In this document: positions 1 through 7,298 of the stretch, in pieces
Numbering within the stretch: the stretch's first letter is position 1
How the letters are laid out: every line of letters begins with the position of its first letter
NCBI GenBank assembly: GCA_013213875.1
Contig: JABSSV010000067.1
Location: 1 to 17,760, forward strand
DNA length: 17,760 nt
Source: Lysobacterales bacterium
GTDB taxonomy: Bacteria; Pseudomonadota; Gammaproteobacteria; Xanthomonadales; SZUA-36
Direction of reading: 5' to 3'
Translations under genes and position numbers: made by a program
The notes under the pieces: model-generated
The model's input: only the letters and a program-made list of their open reading frames with translations
Databases searched by the model: none
Told to the model about the DNA's origin: nothing

Positions 1-392
1 ATGGGATGGCGGATGTCCATGACCAGCACCACACCCTTGAGGCACCCGCGCGTCTCGAAGTATTGCTGCATCACGCCTTGCCAGTGCGCTTTCAGCTCCA
101 GTGGCACTTTTGCGTAGCCATAGCCGGGCAGGTCCGCGATCCGGCGCTGTTCGTCCAGTTGAAAAATCACAATTTGCTGCGTGCGACCCGGTGTCTTACT
201 CGTGCGGGCCAGGGATTTTTGTCCGGTCAAAACATTGATCGCGCTGGATTTTCCGGCATTGGAGCGACCAGCAATCGCGACCTCAAAGCCCGCATCAAAG
301 GGCAGTTGGCGCAGGTGATGGGCCGCCAGCAGATACTCGGCCTGACGGAAAGGATTCGGGTTGCTTTTCGCAGCTGCGGCGCTGTCATTCAT
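1..392 (-). CDS. engB: Ribosome biogenesis GTP-binding protein EngB (YihA), N-terminal ~130 residues, cut by window edge
   Basis: EngB is a TRAFAC-class GTPase needed for late 50S subunit assembly in the cytoplasm. I translated the minus strand from an ATG at 392-390. The G1/P-loop GRSNAGKSS is at residues 42-50, the G2 region SKTPGRTQ at 65-72, and G3 DLPGYG at 87-92, followed by the family's typical YAKVP. The fragment ends at MDIRHP, so the G4 specificity motif and the C-terminal third lie outside the window (family length is about 200-215 aa). The start is supported by an AGGGA-like Shine-Dalgarno about 9 nt upstream and by an in-frame stop at 416-414; a TTG one codon earlier is the only alternative. 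It is divergent from cytochrome c4, an arrangement I recall from Pseudomonas-type genomes. Family identification is secure. Confidence 0.96.
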   Translation of the reverse strand, partial: MNDSAAAAKSNPNPFRQAEYLLAAHHLRQLPFDAGFEVAIAGRSNAGKSSAINVLTGQKSLARTSKTPGRTQQIVIFQLDEQRRIADLPGYGYAKVPLELKAHWQGVMQQYFETRGCLKGVVLVMDIRHP

Positions 393-512
393 CAAGATCG
401 TCCCTAAAGGCGTCTATGGCTGGATTGAAGGGGTCGAAATCGGGATAATAGCGCACCGTTGGACCGATTGTTTGAAGCACCAAGCGCCCTGCCGGGGCCC
501 GGAGACACCATA
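393..512. promoter_or_regulatory. Divergent intergenic region between engB and cytochrome c4
   Basis: This 120-bp gap must hold the promoters for engB (leftward) and the c4-dsbA pair (rightward). The clearest AT-rich element is at 444-450: it reads GATAAT on the plus strand and TATTAT on the minus strand, so it could be a -10 in either direction. On the plus strand the only good -35 match, TTGAAG at 425-430, is 13 bp away, which is too close. On the minus strand the nearest TTCAAA is about 20 bp away. I cannot assign a promoter with confidence. The GGAG at 501-504 is the ribosome binding site for c4. Confidence 0.4.
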
Positions 513-1136
513 ATGAAAGCTTTAATTGGCGCCCTAGCAGGCCTGTGCCTGTTCCTGGCTCCCACCGTGCATGCCCAGGGCGACGCCGCTGCCGGCGAAC
601 AAAAATCAGCAACCTGTGCGGCCTGTCATGGCGCTGACGGTAACAGTGCCGTGGCCATGTGGCCCAAAATTGCAGGTCAGCACGAAGCCTATTTAAACCG
701 GCACATCACGCTAATTCGTGACGGCCAGCGCCCGGTGCCGGAGATGATGGGCATTGTGGCAAACCTGACCGATGAAGATATTGCGGACCTGTCGGCCTAC
801 TTTGCGGGTCAGACCATCAGCCCGGGAGCGGCTGACGAGGCGCTGGTGGCTCGTGGTGAAAGGCTCTACCGCGCCGGTGATGCGAAAGAAGGCATTCCAG
901 CCTGCATGGCCTGTCACGGACCGGCCGGGGAAGGCAATCCGCTGGCCGGCTATCCCTGGGTAGCAGGGCAGCACGCCACGTATACGGCCAGCATGCTCAA
1001 CAAATACCGCGCCGGCGACAATTGGGGCGAGGACGATGCGGCCAGCGCCGTTATGGTGGGGGTAGCTCGCCGACTGACGGATGAAGACATCAACGCCGTA
1101 TCCAGCTATCTGCAGGGCCTGTACCGCGCGCAGTGA
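513..1136 (+). CDS. Dihaem cytochrome c4, periplasmic
   Basis: This is a 207-aa secreted dihaem c-type cytochrome of the c4 family, an electron carrier between the quinol-oxidising chain and terminal oxidases. A Sec signal peptide covers residues 1-21 (hydrophobic LIGALAGLCLFLAP, cleavage after VHA). Two haem-binding motifs, CAACH (35-39) and CMACH (131-135), sit in two homologous halves. Each half is followed by a probable distal Met ligand (M78 or M79, and M181) just before the repeated LTDEDI segment. Length is typical for c4 (about 200-210 aa). The reading frame is open from 459, but the ATG at 513 has a GGAG Shine-Dalgarno at 501-504 and places the signal peptide at the N-terminus, so I chose it. 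It is followed 49 nt later by dsbA, and the two are probably co-transcribed. The gene symbol varies between species, so none is given. Confidence 0.95.
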   Translation: MKALIGALAGLCLFLAPTVHAQGDAAAGEQKSATCAACHGADGNSAVAMWPKIAGQHEAYLNRHITLIRDGQRPVPEMMGIVANLTDEDIADLSAYFAGQTISPGAADEALVARGERLYRAGDAKEGIPACMACHGPAGEGNPLAGYPWVAGQHATYTASMLNKYRAGDNWGEDDAASAVMVGVARRLTDEDINAVSSYLQGLYRAQ

Positions 1137-1185
1137 ACCCTGCGCGTCGGTCGTGGTCGGACTGCTTGCTTTTCAGGAGAATCTT

Positions 1186-1857
1186 ATGAAGAAAGTGATG
1201 CTTGCCCTGGCGCTGCTGGGGACACCGCTGCTGGGTTTTGCTCAGGGCCAGATCGGCGCCTACCAGGAAGGCGTTCATTACCACAAGATCGCGGGTCCGG
1301 AGGTGACACCGGTGGATGGCGTACGCGTCACCGAGGTGTTTTCCTACCTCTGTAACCATTGCGCGACCTTTGAGCCCTATGTGCAGGCCTGGAAAACCCG
1401 CAAGCCCGAGAACGTTGAGCTGACGCGAATTCCGGTGGAGTTTGGCCGCGCCATCTGGAGCCTTTACGCGCGTGCTTACGTGACCGCCAGCATGCTGGGT
1501 GTGGCCGAAGAAGCGCATGTGGCCATGATGGACACCCTGTGGAAAGAGCGCCGGCAGATGCGCAGCATGGAACAGATCGCCGATTTTTACGCCAACTATG
1601 GGGTGGCGCCGGACAAGTTCCTCGCGACCTCCAAGTCCTTCGCCGTGGACATGCGCATGAAGAACGAACAAAAGGTCGTGCGCGACGCCGGTATCTCCGG
1701 TACGCCGAGCATGCTGGTTAATGACCGCTATCGCGTATCAGTCGGTGGTGCCGTCAACAGCTGGGGTACCATGCTGGCGATCGTGGACGCGCTGGTGGCT
1801 GATGAGCAGGCGCGGATGGCCGCAGCCGCCGCCGTGCCGGAAGCCATCGCCGAATAA
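1186..1857 (+). CDS. dsbA: Thiol:disulfide interchange protein DsbA-like, with an unusual CNHC active site
   Basis: This is a 223-aa periplasmic thioredoxin-fold oxidase that introduces disulfides into exported proteins. The signal peptide is residues 1-19 (MKK, then a Leu/Ala core, cleavage after GFA). The active site is C56-N57-H58-C59 inside FSYLCNHCATFEP; the classical DsbA site is CPHC, so the residue after the first Cys is Asn instead of Pro. The cis-proline loop reads SGTPS (T173-P174), where the classical enzyme has Val-Pro. The helical insert between the two thioredoxin halves and the VGG segment near the C-terminus are present. The tail (about residues 205-223) is Ala/Glu-rich and low in complexity. 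The start has AGGAG at 1175-1179, six nt upstream. It follows cytochrome c4, a neighbour order I recall from pseudomonads. Family is secure; the redox consequence of CNHC is inference. Confidence 0.92.
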   Translation: MKKVMLALALLGTPLLGFAQGQIGAYQEGVHYHKIAGPEVTPVDGVRVTEVFSYLCNHCATFEPYVQAWKTRKPENVELTRIPVEFGRAIWSLYARAYVTASMLGVAEEAHVAMMDTLWKERRQMRSMEQIADFYANYGVAPDKFLATSKSFAVDMRMKNEQKVVRDAGISGTPSMLVNDRYRVSVGGAVNSWGTMLAIVDALVADEQARMAAAAAVPEAIAE

Positions 1858-1875
1858 GCGCCAGCAGCGCACGCG

Positions 1876-2661
1876 TCAGGCGCCGGCCAGCAGTAGCCGC
1901 GCGCCCACCAGTAACAACAGGCCGCCAAACACCTGCCGCACCCGCTGCGGCGGTGTTTTGTGCACCGCCCAGGCCCCCAGCGGCGCTGCCGCCACGCCAG
2001 CCACGGCGATGCCCGCCAGCGCCGGCAAGTGCACATAGCCCAGCACCGCACCACCACCCGTTGTCTCCCCCGGGCCCAGCCACAGATAGCTGGCCGTGGC
2101 CACCAGTGCGATGGGGTATCCGCAGGCGGCTGCCGTTGCCACCGCATGCTGCGCCCGCAGTCCATGCCACATGCACCAGGGCCCGGTCATGCTGCCGCCA
2201 CCAATGCCGACCAGACTGGAGATGGCGCCAATAACGCCACCGACCATTCCGGTACGGGCCGGGCCGGGCCAGGGGCGCTGCCGCTCGCTGCTGCGGCCCA
2301 GAACCAACTGGAGCCCAGCCAGTAGAGCAAACAGCGCAAAGACCCGGGTCAGTTGGGGCGAGGAAAGTTGATCTGCCAGGGCGGCACCCAGCGCGGCGCC
2401 CAGCCCCAGACCCGGTGCCAGCTTTTTAAACAGATCCCAGCGCACGGCCCCGCGGCGATGGTGCGCCACGATGGAGCTTAAGGATGTGGCCAGCATGGTG
2501 GCCATGGAGGTGGCGACCGCGAGGTGACTGGCCTGGCTGGCCGTGGCGCTGTCGCGGCTGAACAGCCAGATCAGGCCCGGTACGATAACCATTCCACCGC
2601 CAATGCCGAGGAAGCCGGCCGCAAAACCCGCTGCCAGTCCTATCAAGAGGAATTCGATCAT
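1876..2661 (-). CDS. TauE/SafE (DUF81) family integral membrane permease
   Basis: This 261-aa polytopic membrane protein resembles TauE/SafE transporters, a family linked to export of sulfite or other organosulfur anions, though substrates are known for few members. Two internally homologous halves are visible, each opening with the signature GIGGG: residues 19-23 (FLGIGGGMVIVPG) and 152-156 (LVGIGGGSMTGP). Seven to eight hydrophobic segments are separated by short basic loops, for example AHHRRG near 66-71. Length matches the family. Its start at 2661 is divergent from the lytic transglycosylase, and its 3' end lies 18 nt from dsbA in convergent orientation. A small GCGC-CAGCA-GCGC inverted repeat (1858-1870) in that gap has no T-tract. 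No sulfur-metabolism neighbour is present, so the substrate is unknown. Confidence 0.88.
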   Translation of the reverse strand: MIEFLLIGLAAGFAAGFLGIGGGMVIVPGLIWLFSRDSATASQASHLAVATSMATMLATSLSSIVAHHRRGAVRWDLFKKLAPGLGLGAALGAALADQLSSPQLTRVFALFALLAGLQLVLGRSSERQRPWPGPARTGMVGGVIGAISSLVGIGGGSMTGPWCMWHGLRAQHAVATAAACGYPIALVATASYLWLGPGETTGGGAVLGYVHLPALAGIAVAGVAAAPLGAWAVHKTPPQRVRQVFGGLLLLVGARLLLAGA

Positions 2662-2709
2662 TTGTCATCCACCCGTCCATGCCATCGCGCTTGAATTCTG
2701 CCACAGGCC

Positions 2710-2738
2710 TTGCCGCTGTCGGCAGCTTTGCCTATCGT
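2710..2738 (+). promoter_or_regulatory. Possible sigma-70 promoter for the slt operon
   Basis: TTGCCG (2710-2715) and TATCGT (2733-2738) are separated by 17 bp in the gap between the divergent permease and transglycosylase genes. The spacing is ideal but both boxes are imperfect. The predicted start of transcription would fall at or near the ATG at 2745, so if this promoter is real the transcript would be nearly leaderless, or translation would begin at a later ATG (2790). This is a weak call made from sequence only. Confidence 0.3.
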
Positions 2739-2744
2739 GATCCT

Positions 2745-4781
2745 ATGAAATGGCGGGGGACATGCGGGCGTTTCTTGAAGCTGCAAACCATGGCGGGCGC
2801 CGGTCTGTGCCTGCTGTTCACCGTGTTGCAACCCGCTGGGTCCGCACTGGCTGGGCCGGACGAACAATTGCGTCCCCTGTTCCAGGAAGCCTGGGCCTCG
2901 GCCCGGTCCGGATCGCGGGATCGTTTTGACGCGCTGGGGCCCCAGCTGCGGGATTACTCCCTGTTTCCTTACTGGCAATACGAAGACCTGCGCCATCGAC
3001 GTGCCTCTGCAGCTCCGGAGGAGATGGCGGCCTTTCTCCAAGCCTACGAGAATTGGGCGTTTGCGCCAGGTTTGCGCGCGGCCTGGCTGAAGACACTGGG
3101 ACGCCAAGGCCGCTGGGAGCCGCTATTGCAGTTTGGTGCCGCGGACAGCAACAACACGGAACTGCGTTGTTACACGGCGCGGGCCCGGCTGGCCGGCGGT
3201 GAGACTGAGTCCGTACTGGCCGCGGCAAAGTCTCTGTGGCTCGTGGGGAAAAGCCAGCCCAAGGCCTGTGATCCCCTGTTTGCCTGGCTGCAGTCGCAGG
3301 GTGCCATTGACCGGGACCTGGCCTGGCAGCGCATTCGACTGGCCATGGAAGCCGGTAATGTAGACCTCACGCGCTATCTGGCCCGCTTCGTGCCCGCCGC
3401 CGAACAGGTTTGGCTGGAACGCTGGCAGCGACTTGCCACCAGCGGCTATGCGCGTCTCGACCGGGCACTCAGCTGGCGCGTGGATGCCTTGACCTCCATG
3501 ATCGCTGCGGTGTCCCTGCAGCGGCTGGCGCGCCGGGATGGAAAGCGCGCACTTTCCCTGTATGCGCCGCTGGAAGCCCATTTCAACTGGCCGTCGCCAC
3601 TGCGCGAGGACACCATGCGCGAAGTGGCACTGATGGCCGCCGTCGCTCTGGAGCCTGCAGCACCGGCATTGATTCAACAGGTGCCAGCCGCTTATCGGGA
3701 TGACCAGCTGCATGAATGGTGGGCCCGCGTGGCGCTGGCTGAGCAGGACTGGGCCGGTTTGGAGCGGGCGCTTGCGGGGCTATCCGCGGATAGCGCTGAT
3801 AAGGACCGCTGGCGCTACTGGCGGGCACGGGCCCAGGCCCAGGAGGGGCATCAGGCAGCAGCGCAGGCCACACTGACAGCGCTCGCTGACAAGGCCAACT
3901 ACTATGGTTTTCTGGCCGCTGATGCGCTGGAGTTGCCCTATTCAATCTGCCCTAGGTCGCCGTCCGTGCAGGCGGACGAAATCGATGCGCTGGCGGGGTC
4001 CGAGCGCTTCGCGCGGGCCCTGGAACTGGAGCGGGCCGGGCTCGATGACTGGGGCCGCAGCGAGTGGTTTGCTGCCACCCGGGACCTGCCCGTGGCCCAG
4101 CTCAAGGTGGCCGCCGGTTTGGCCCGGCGAGAGGGCTGGCATGATCGTGTGGTTTACGCCCTGGGTGATAGCGGTGAGCTGCAGTTCTACGACTGGCGTT
4201 TTCCCGTAGTTTATGAAGCGGAGATCATGGCGGCGGCCAGTGGCAACGATCTGGAGCCGGCTTTTCTATTGGGTCTTATGCGTTCGGAAAGTGCGCTGAA
4301 TCCCCGTGCACGGTCCTCTGCGAACGCGCGTGGCCTCATGCAGGTGACACCAGCCACGGCCCGCGCCCTGGCTGCCCGCCATGGCCTGTCCTACGGCGGC
4401 CCTGAAGCCCTCTATGATCCGGCCACCAGCATTCGTTTCGGGGCTCGCTATCTGCGCGAACTGATGGATGCCAACAAGAACAATCCGGTCGCCGTAGCGG
4501 CGGCCTATAACGCCGGGCCGAGGGTGCTGGAGCGATGGTTGACCACGCGCCAGCAGCCGGACGCCGCCAGTTGGGCAGAGACCCTGTCCTATCATGAAAC
4601 GCGGGACTATATTCCGCGCGTATTGGCCTTCACGACTTTGTATGACTGGCGGTTGCAAAATCCCATAACGCGAGTCAGTAGCCGTATGCCGGCCATGGAT
4701 TCGGCTACCATGCAACAGATCAGGACCACGGAGGTTGTGTGTCGGACTGGGCCCAGCGCGGCACCGGCTGACACCCCATAG
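2745..4781 (+). CDS. slt: Soluble lytic murein transglycosylase (Slt70 family)
   Basis: This is a 678-aa periplasmic Slt70-type enzyme that cleaves peptidoglycan between MurNAc and GlcNAc with 1,6-anhydro bond formation. The N-terminus has an Arg/Lys-rich stretch, then a hydrophobic core, with likely cleavage after SALA (about residue 36). A long alpha-helical superhelical region (the U and L domains) spans roughly residues 40-480 and contains many Trp/Ala/Leu-rich helices. The C-terminal SLT domain has the catalytic Glu515 in RSESALNP, then GLMQVTP (from 530) and AYNAG (587-591). E. coli Slt is about 645 aa, so length is normal. The frame is open from an ATG at 2679, but that adds 22 residues before the signal peptide and overlaps the divergent permease leader, so I prefer 2745. 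Neither has a strong Shine-Dalgarno. It is first in a tight run with the epimerase (4 nt later) and cca. Confidence 0.93.
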   Translation: MKWRGTCGRFLKLQTMAGAGLCLLFTVLQPAGSALAGPDEQLRPLFQEAWASARSGSRDRFDALGPQLRDYSLFPYWQYEDLRHRRASAAPEEMAAFLQAYENWAFAPGLRAAWLKTLGRQGRWEPLLQFGAADSNNTELRCYTARARLAGGETESVLAAAKSLWLVGKSQPKACDPLFAWLQSQGAIDRDLAWQRIRLAMEAGNVDLTRYLARFVPAAEQVWLERWQRLATSGYARLDRALSWRVDALTSMIAAVSLQRLARRDGKRALSLYAPLEAHFNWPSPLREDTMREVALMAAVALEPAAPALIQQVPAAYRDDQLHEWWARVALAEQDWAGLERALAGLSADSADKDRWRYWRARAQAQEGHQAAAQATLTALADKANYYGFLAADALELPYSICPRSPSVQADEIDALAGSERFARALELERAGLDDWGRSEWFAATRDLPVAQLKVAAGLARREGWHDRVVYALGDSGELQFYDWRFPVVYEAEIMAAASGNDLEPAFLLGLMRSESALNPRARSSANARGLMQVTPATARALAARHGLSYGGPEALYDPATSIRFGARYLRELMDANKNNPVAVAAAYNAGPRVLERWLTTRQQPDAASWAETLSYHETRDYIPRVLAFTTLYDWRLQNPITRVSSRMPAMDSATMQQIRTTEVVCRTGPSAAPADTP

Positions 4782-4785
4782 AACC

Positions 4786-5721
4786 ATGCGCATTATTACC
4801 GTTGGCGGCACCGGCTTTCTCGGCCGGCATGTGGCCCAGGCCTTTGGCGAGGCGGGTCATGAAAATCTCTTGCTCACGCGGCACAAGGCGGGTCTCGAAG
4901 ACTTGCAGCTGATTCCCGGCGTGCGCCTGCAGCAGACCGATGTTTACGAGAAAGACGCCTTGGCGCGCCATTTTTCCGGCGCCGACGTGGTCGTCAGCAT
5001 GGCCGGTATCCTGAATGAATCCGGCTTTGATGGCGCCGGCTTTCGGCGCGTTCATGTGGAACTGGTGGCCGCAGTGATCGAGGCCTGTCAGGCAGCGGGC
5101 GTGTCGCGCATCCTGCATGTGAGCGCCATCAACGCCGGCCAGGGCGAGAGTTTTTATCTGCAAAGTAAGGGTGAGGCGGAAGCGCTACTGAAAGCCAGTG
5201 GTCTGGACGTGACGCTACTGCGTCCGTCGGTCATTTTTGGACCCGGCGACGGTTTCTTCAACCGTTTCGCGACGCTCTTACGCCTGGCGCCTGCGCTACC
5301 CCTGGCCTGTGCTGAGAGTCGCCTGCAGCCGGTCTGGGTCGGCGATGTGGCGACCGCCATGGTGCAGGCGCTGGAGCGTGAAGATGCGATCGGCGCCACC
5401 TGGGAACTGGGTGGTCCCACGGTTTACACCCTGGGGGAACTGGTGCGCTGGACCGCCGCTACCCTGGGCCTGTCCCGATGGGTGCCGGGTCTGCCCGACG
5501 CGGTAGCCCGCTTGCAGGGCAGAATCATGGATTTTGTGCCGGGCAAACCCTTTTCTACCGATAACTACCGCTCCCTGCAGCGCGATAACGTCACCAGTAA
5601 CAACATACTCCCCCAGTTGGGCATTGAGCCACGCAGTATCGAAAGTGTGGTGCCGGACTATCTGTGCCCGTCGCCACGGCAGCAACGCCTGAACAAATCG
5701 CGGCGCAGCCGGGACGCCTGA
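4786..5721 (+). CDS. NAD(P)-binding epimerase/dehydratase-like protein (atypical SDR, NDUFA9-like)
   Basis: This 311-aa Rossmann-fold protein of the extended or atypical short-chain dehydrogenase type is close in pattern to bacterial relatives of the complex I accessory subunit NDUFA9. The nucleotide-binding motif is VGGTGFLG at residues 6-13. TDVYEKDAL (51-59) follows the NAD-adenine strand, VSMAG is at 70-74, and the YxxxK pair is Y124/K128 in SFYLQSKGEAE, followed by LLRPSVIFGPGD (144-155). The substrate cannot be read from sequence. The ATG at 4786 lies 4 nt after the slt stop and has no strong Shine-Dalgarno, suggesting translational coupling; an in-frame ATG 17 codons earlier, inside slt, would add residues before the first Rossmann strand. 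Its stop codon overlaps the cca start by one base. Confidence 0.85.
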   Translation: MRIITVGGTGFLGRHVAQAFGEAGHENLLLTRHKAGLEDLQLIPGVRLQQTDVYEKDALARHFSGADVVVSMAGILNESGFDGAGFRRVHVELVAAVIEACQAAGVSRILHVSAINAGQGESFYLQSKGEAEALLKASGLDVTLLRPSVIFGPGDGFFNRFATLLRLAPALPLACAESRLQPVWVGDVATAMVQALEREDAIGATWELGGPTVYTLGELVRWTAATLGLSRWVPGLPDAVARLQGRIMDFVPGKPFSTDNYRSLQRDNVTSNNILPQLGIEPRSIESVVPDYLCPSPRQQRLNKSRRSRDA

Positions 5722-6956
5722 TGACAGCGGTCACCTACCTGGTGGGTGGCGCGGTGCGTGATGCGCTGCTGGGCTTGCCCGTGACCGAGCGTGACTGGGT
5801 GGTTACCGGCAGCACGCCGGAAGCCCTCAAAGCGCAAGGCTACCGACAGGTGGGGGCTTCCTTCCCGGTGTTTCTTCATCCCGATACGGGGGAGGAGTAT
5901 GCGCTGGCTCGAACCGAGCGCAAAGCCGGTAGTGGCTATCACGGCTTTGAGGTGGCCTTTGATCCCGAAATCACGATTGAGCAGGACCTGCTGCGCCGGG
6001 ATCTGACCATCAATGCCATGGCACGCGATCCGGACGATCGGTTGATTGACCCTTACGGTGGTCGCGCTGCCCTGGACGCCCGGTTGCTCCGGCACGTGTC
6101 GCCTGCTTTTGCCGAGGATCCGCTGCGGGTGCTACGCGTGGCCCGCTTTGCAGCCCGTTTCGCGCCGTTGGGTTTTCGTGTGCACGAGGACACGCTGGCG
6201 CTGATGCAGCAGTTGTCCGATTCCGGTGAGCTGCATACGCTGGTGCCGGAGCGGGCCTGGACGGAATTGCGCAAGGCCATGGGCAGCGCCGATCCGGCCT
6301 GTTTCGTCAGCACACTGCGCGCCTGCCACGGTTTGCGGGCAGTGCTGCCCGAACTGGATGCCCTGTTTGGGGTTGCCGATAGCAGTCGGCAATGTCGCGA
6401 TGATGACGCCGGTGCGCAGGTGCTACGTGGCCTCAGTCAATGTGCGCGTCTGGGTGCCAGTGAATCGGTCACGCTGGCGGTGCTGCTGCATGCCCTGGGC
6501 AAGGCGTCGACGCCGTTGGCACAGCGCCCTGATCATCGGGGGCATGAGCAGGCCGGCTTGCCGTTGCTTGAGGCCGTCTGTGATCGTTTTCGCGTGTCCA
6601 ATGAGCAGCGTCGTCTGGCCCTGCAACTGTGTGCGCAGGAAGCGGCGTGTCAGGCGCTCCCGCATGGTGATGCGGAAGCGGTCATGCAATTGCTGGAAGC
6701 GTTGGATGCCTTTCGCCAGCCGCAGTTGGACGCGTTTCTCCTGGCCTGTGAAGCGATCGCACGGGCGCGGGGTGAGCTGGCGGAGGATGCGCCCTACGCA
6801 CCCGCCTCGCTGCTGCTTGCGGCCCGGGAAGCGGCTGCGGGCGTCAGCGCACGCGCGCTGCAGGCTCAGGGCATACAGGGTCCTGCGCTGGGCCAGGCCT
6901 TACGGCTGGCGCGGCGCGAAGCGATCGCTGAGCAGTTGGTCGCAGCGGGCCAGTAG
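5721..6956 (+). CDS. cca: CCA-adding tRNA nucleotidyltransferase with a degenerate HD domain
   Basis: This is a 411-aa cytoplasmic enzyme that builds or repairs the 3' CCA end of tRNAs. The N-terminal polymerase beta-like domain reads VGGAVRD (8-14), then the metal-binding pair E23/D25 in TERDWVV, then FPVFLHP, EYALARTERK, the RRDLTINAMA block and the EDPLRVLRVARFAARF block. All correspond closely to E. coli Cca (412 aa). In the C-terminal domain, where E. coli-type enzymes have metal-binding HD phosphohydrolase residues, this protein has LHALGK (H257-A258) for LHDLGK, and Q233 where an upstream His (in DTGxH) is expected. HRGHE is kept. The HD phosphatase/phosphodiesterase activity is therefore probably lost, while CCA addition should be intact. 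The ATG overlaps the epimerase stop (TGATG), which selects this start; an upstream in-frame ATG at 5664 lies inside the epimerase. Confidence 0.95.
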   Translation: MTAVTYLVGGAVRDALLGLPVTERDWVVTGSTPEALKAQGYRQVGASFPVFLHPDTGEEYALARTERKAGSGYHGFEVAFDPEITIEQDLLRRDLTINAMARDPDDRLIDPYGGRAALDARLLRHVSPAFAEDPLRVLRVARFAARFAPLGFRVHEDTLALMQQLSDSGELHTLVPERAWTELRKAMGSADPACFVSTLRACHGLRAVLPELDALFGVADSSRQCRDDDAGAQVLRGLSQCARLGASESVTLAVLLHALGKASTPLAQRPDHRGHEQAGLPLLEAVCDRFRVSNEQRRLALQLCAQEAACQALPHGDAEAVMQLLEALDAFRQPQLDAFLLACEAIARARGELAEDAPYAPASLLLAAREAAAGVSARALQAQGIQGPALGQALRLARREAIAEQLVAAGQ

Positions 6957-7298
6957 GCCGCTTAGGGGCGTTGCCAGCAGCAGTAGACCGAGGGCGATGC
7001 CGGTGCCATTGGCCAGCATGTCCTGGTAGTCCAGCGTGCGATAGGGCGTTAGTGCTTGCGCCAGTTCCAGCACCACACCCAGTAGCATAAGCACGGCAGC
7101 CCAGCGCCAGCGTTGCTGCGGATAGACCATGCCCCACCAGAAGGTGAGCGCGCCGTAAGCCAGAAGATGACTGACCTTGTCGCCGCCGGCTACCGGCACC
7201 GCCTGGCCCACGGCGATGAGCGATAGCGCCACCACCGCACTCGTGAGCGCCATGCCAATGGCTATCCAGCTGCGCTGGAAGCGCAGGCTGCGACTCAT
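6900..7298 (-). CDS. VanZ-like small membrane protein
   Basis: This is a 132-aa inner-membrane protein of the VanZ-like family. Four hydrophobic segments are visible (roughly residues 11-32, 44-58, 65-83 and 93-112). The family hallmark is GGDKVSHLLAYGALTFWWG at about residues 38-56, and the ELAQAL...YQDMLANGTG segment is also typical. VanZ itself gives low-level teicoplanin resistance in enterococci, but most proteobacterial members have no known role, and nothing here indicates resistance. Its ATG overlaps the stop of the MidA-like gene by four bases (ATGA), so it is the second gene of a two-gene operon. Its last 19 codons are antisense to the 3' end of cca. Confidence 0.85.
   Translation of the reverse strand: MSRSLRFQRSWIAIGMALTSAVVALSLIAVGQAVPVAGGDKVSHLLAYGALTFWWGMVYPQQRWRWAAVLMLLGVVLELAQALTPYRTLDYQDMLANGTGIALGLLLLATPLSGLLARCDQLLSDRFAPRQP

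Noticed and set aside
425..449. TTGAAG and GATAAT as a promoter for cytochrome c4
   Set aside because: Only 13 bp between the boxes, too short for sigma-70.
1858..1870. GCGC-CAGCA-GCGC inverted repeat between dsbA and the permease as a terminator
   Set aside because: Stem is only 4 bp and there is no T-tract on either strand.
2679..2744. Earlier start for the lytic transglycosylase
   Set aside because: It would place 22 neutral residues before the signal peptide and lies in the leader of the divergent permease.
5787..5795. Cca has Glu-x-Asp rather than Asp-x-Asp at the catalytic metal site
   Set aside because: I recall E-x-D in ordinary gammaproteobacterial Cca proteins (for example VTEVDW-type), so I do not treat it as anomalous.
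6226..7029. Long plus-strand frame of 267 codons overlapping cca
   Set aside because: It is a +1-frame shadow of cca, rich in Arg, Trp and Cys with no domain sense, and the cca frame matches its family throughout.
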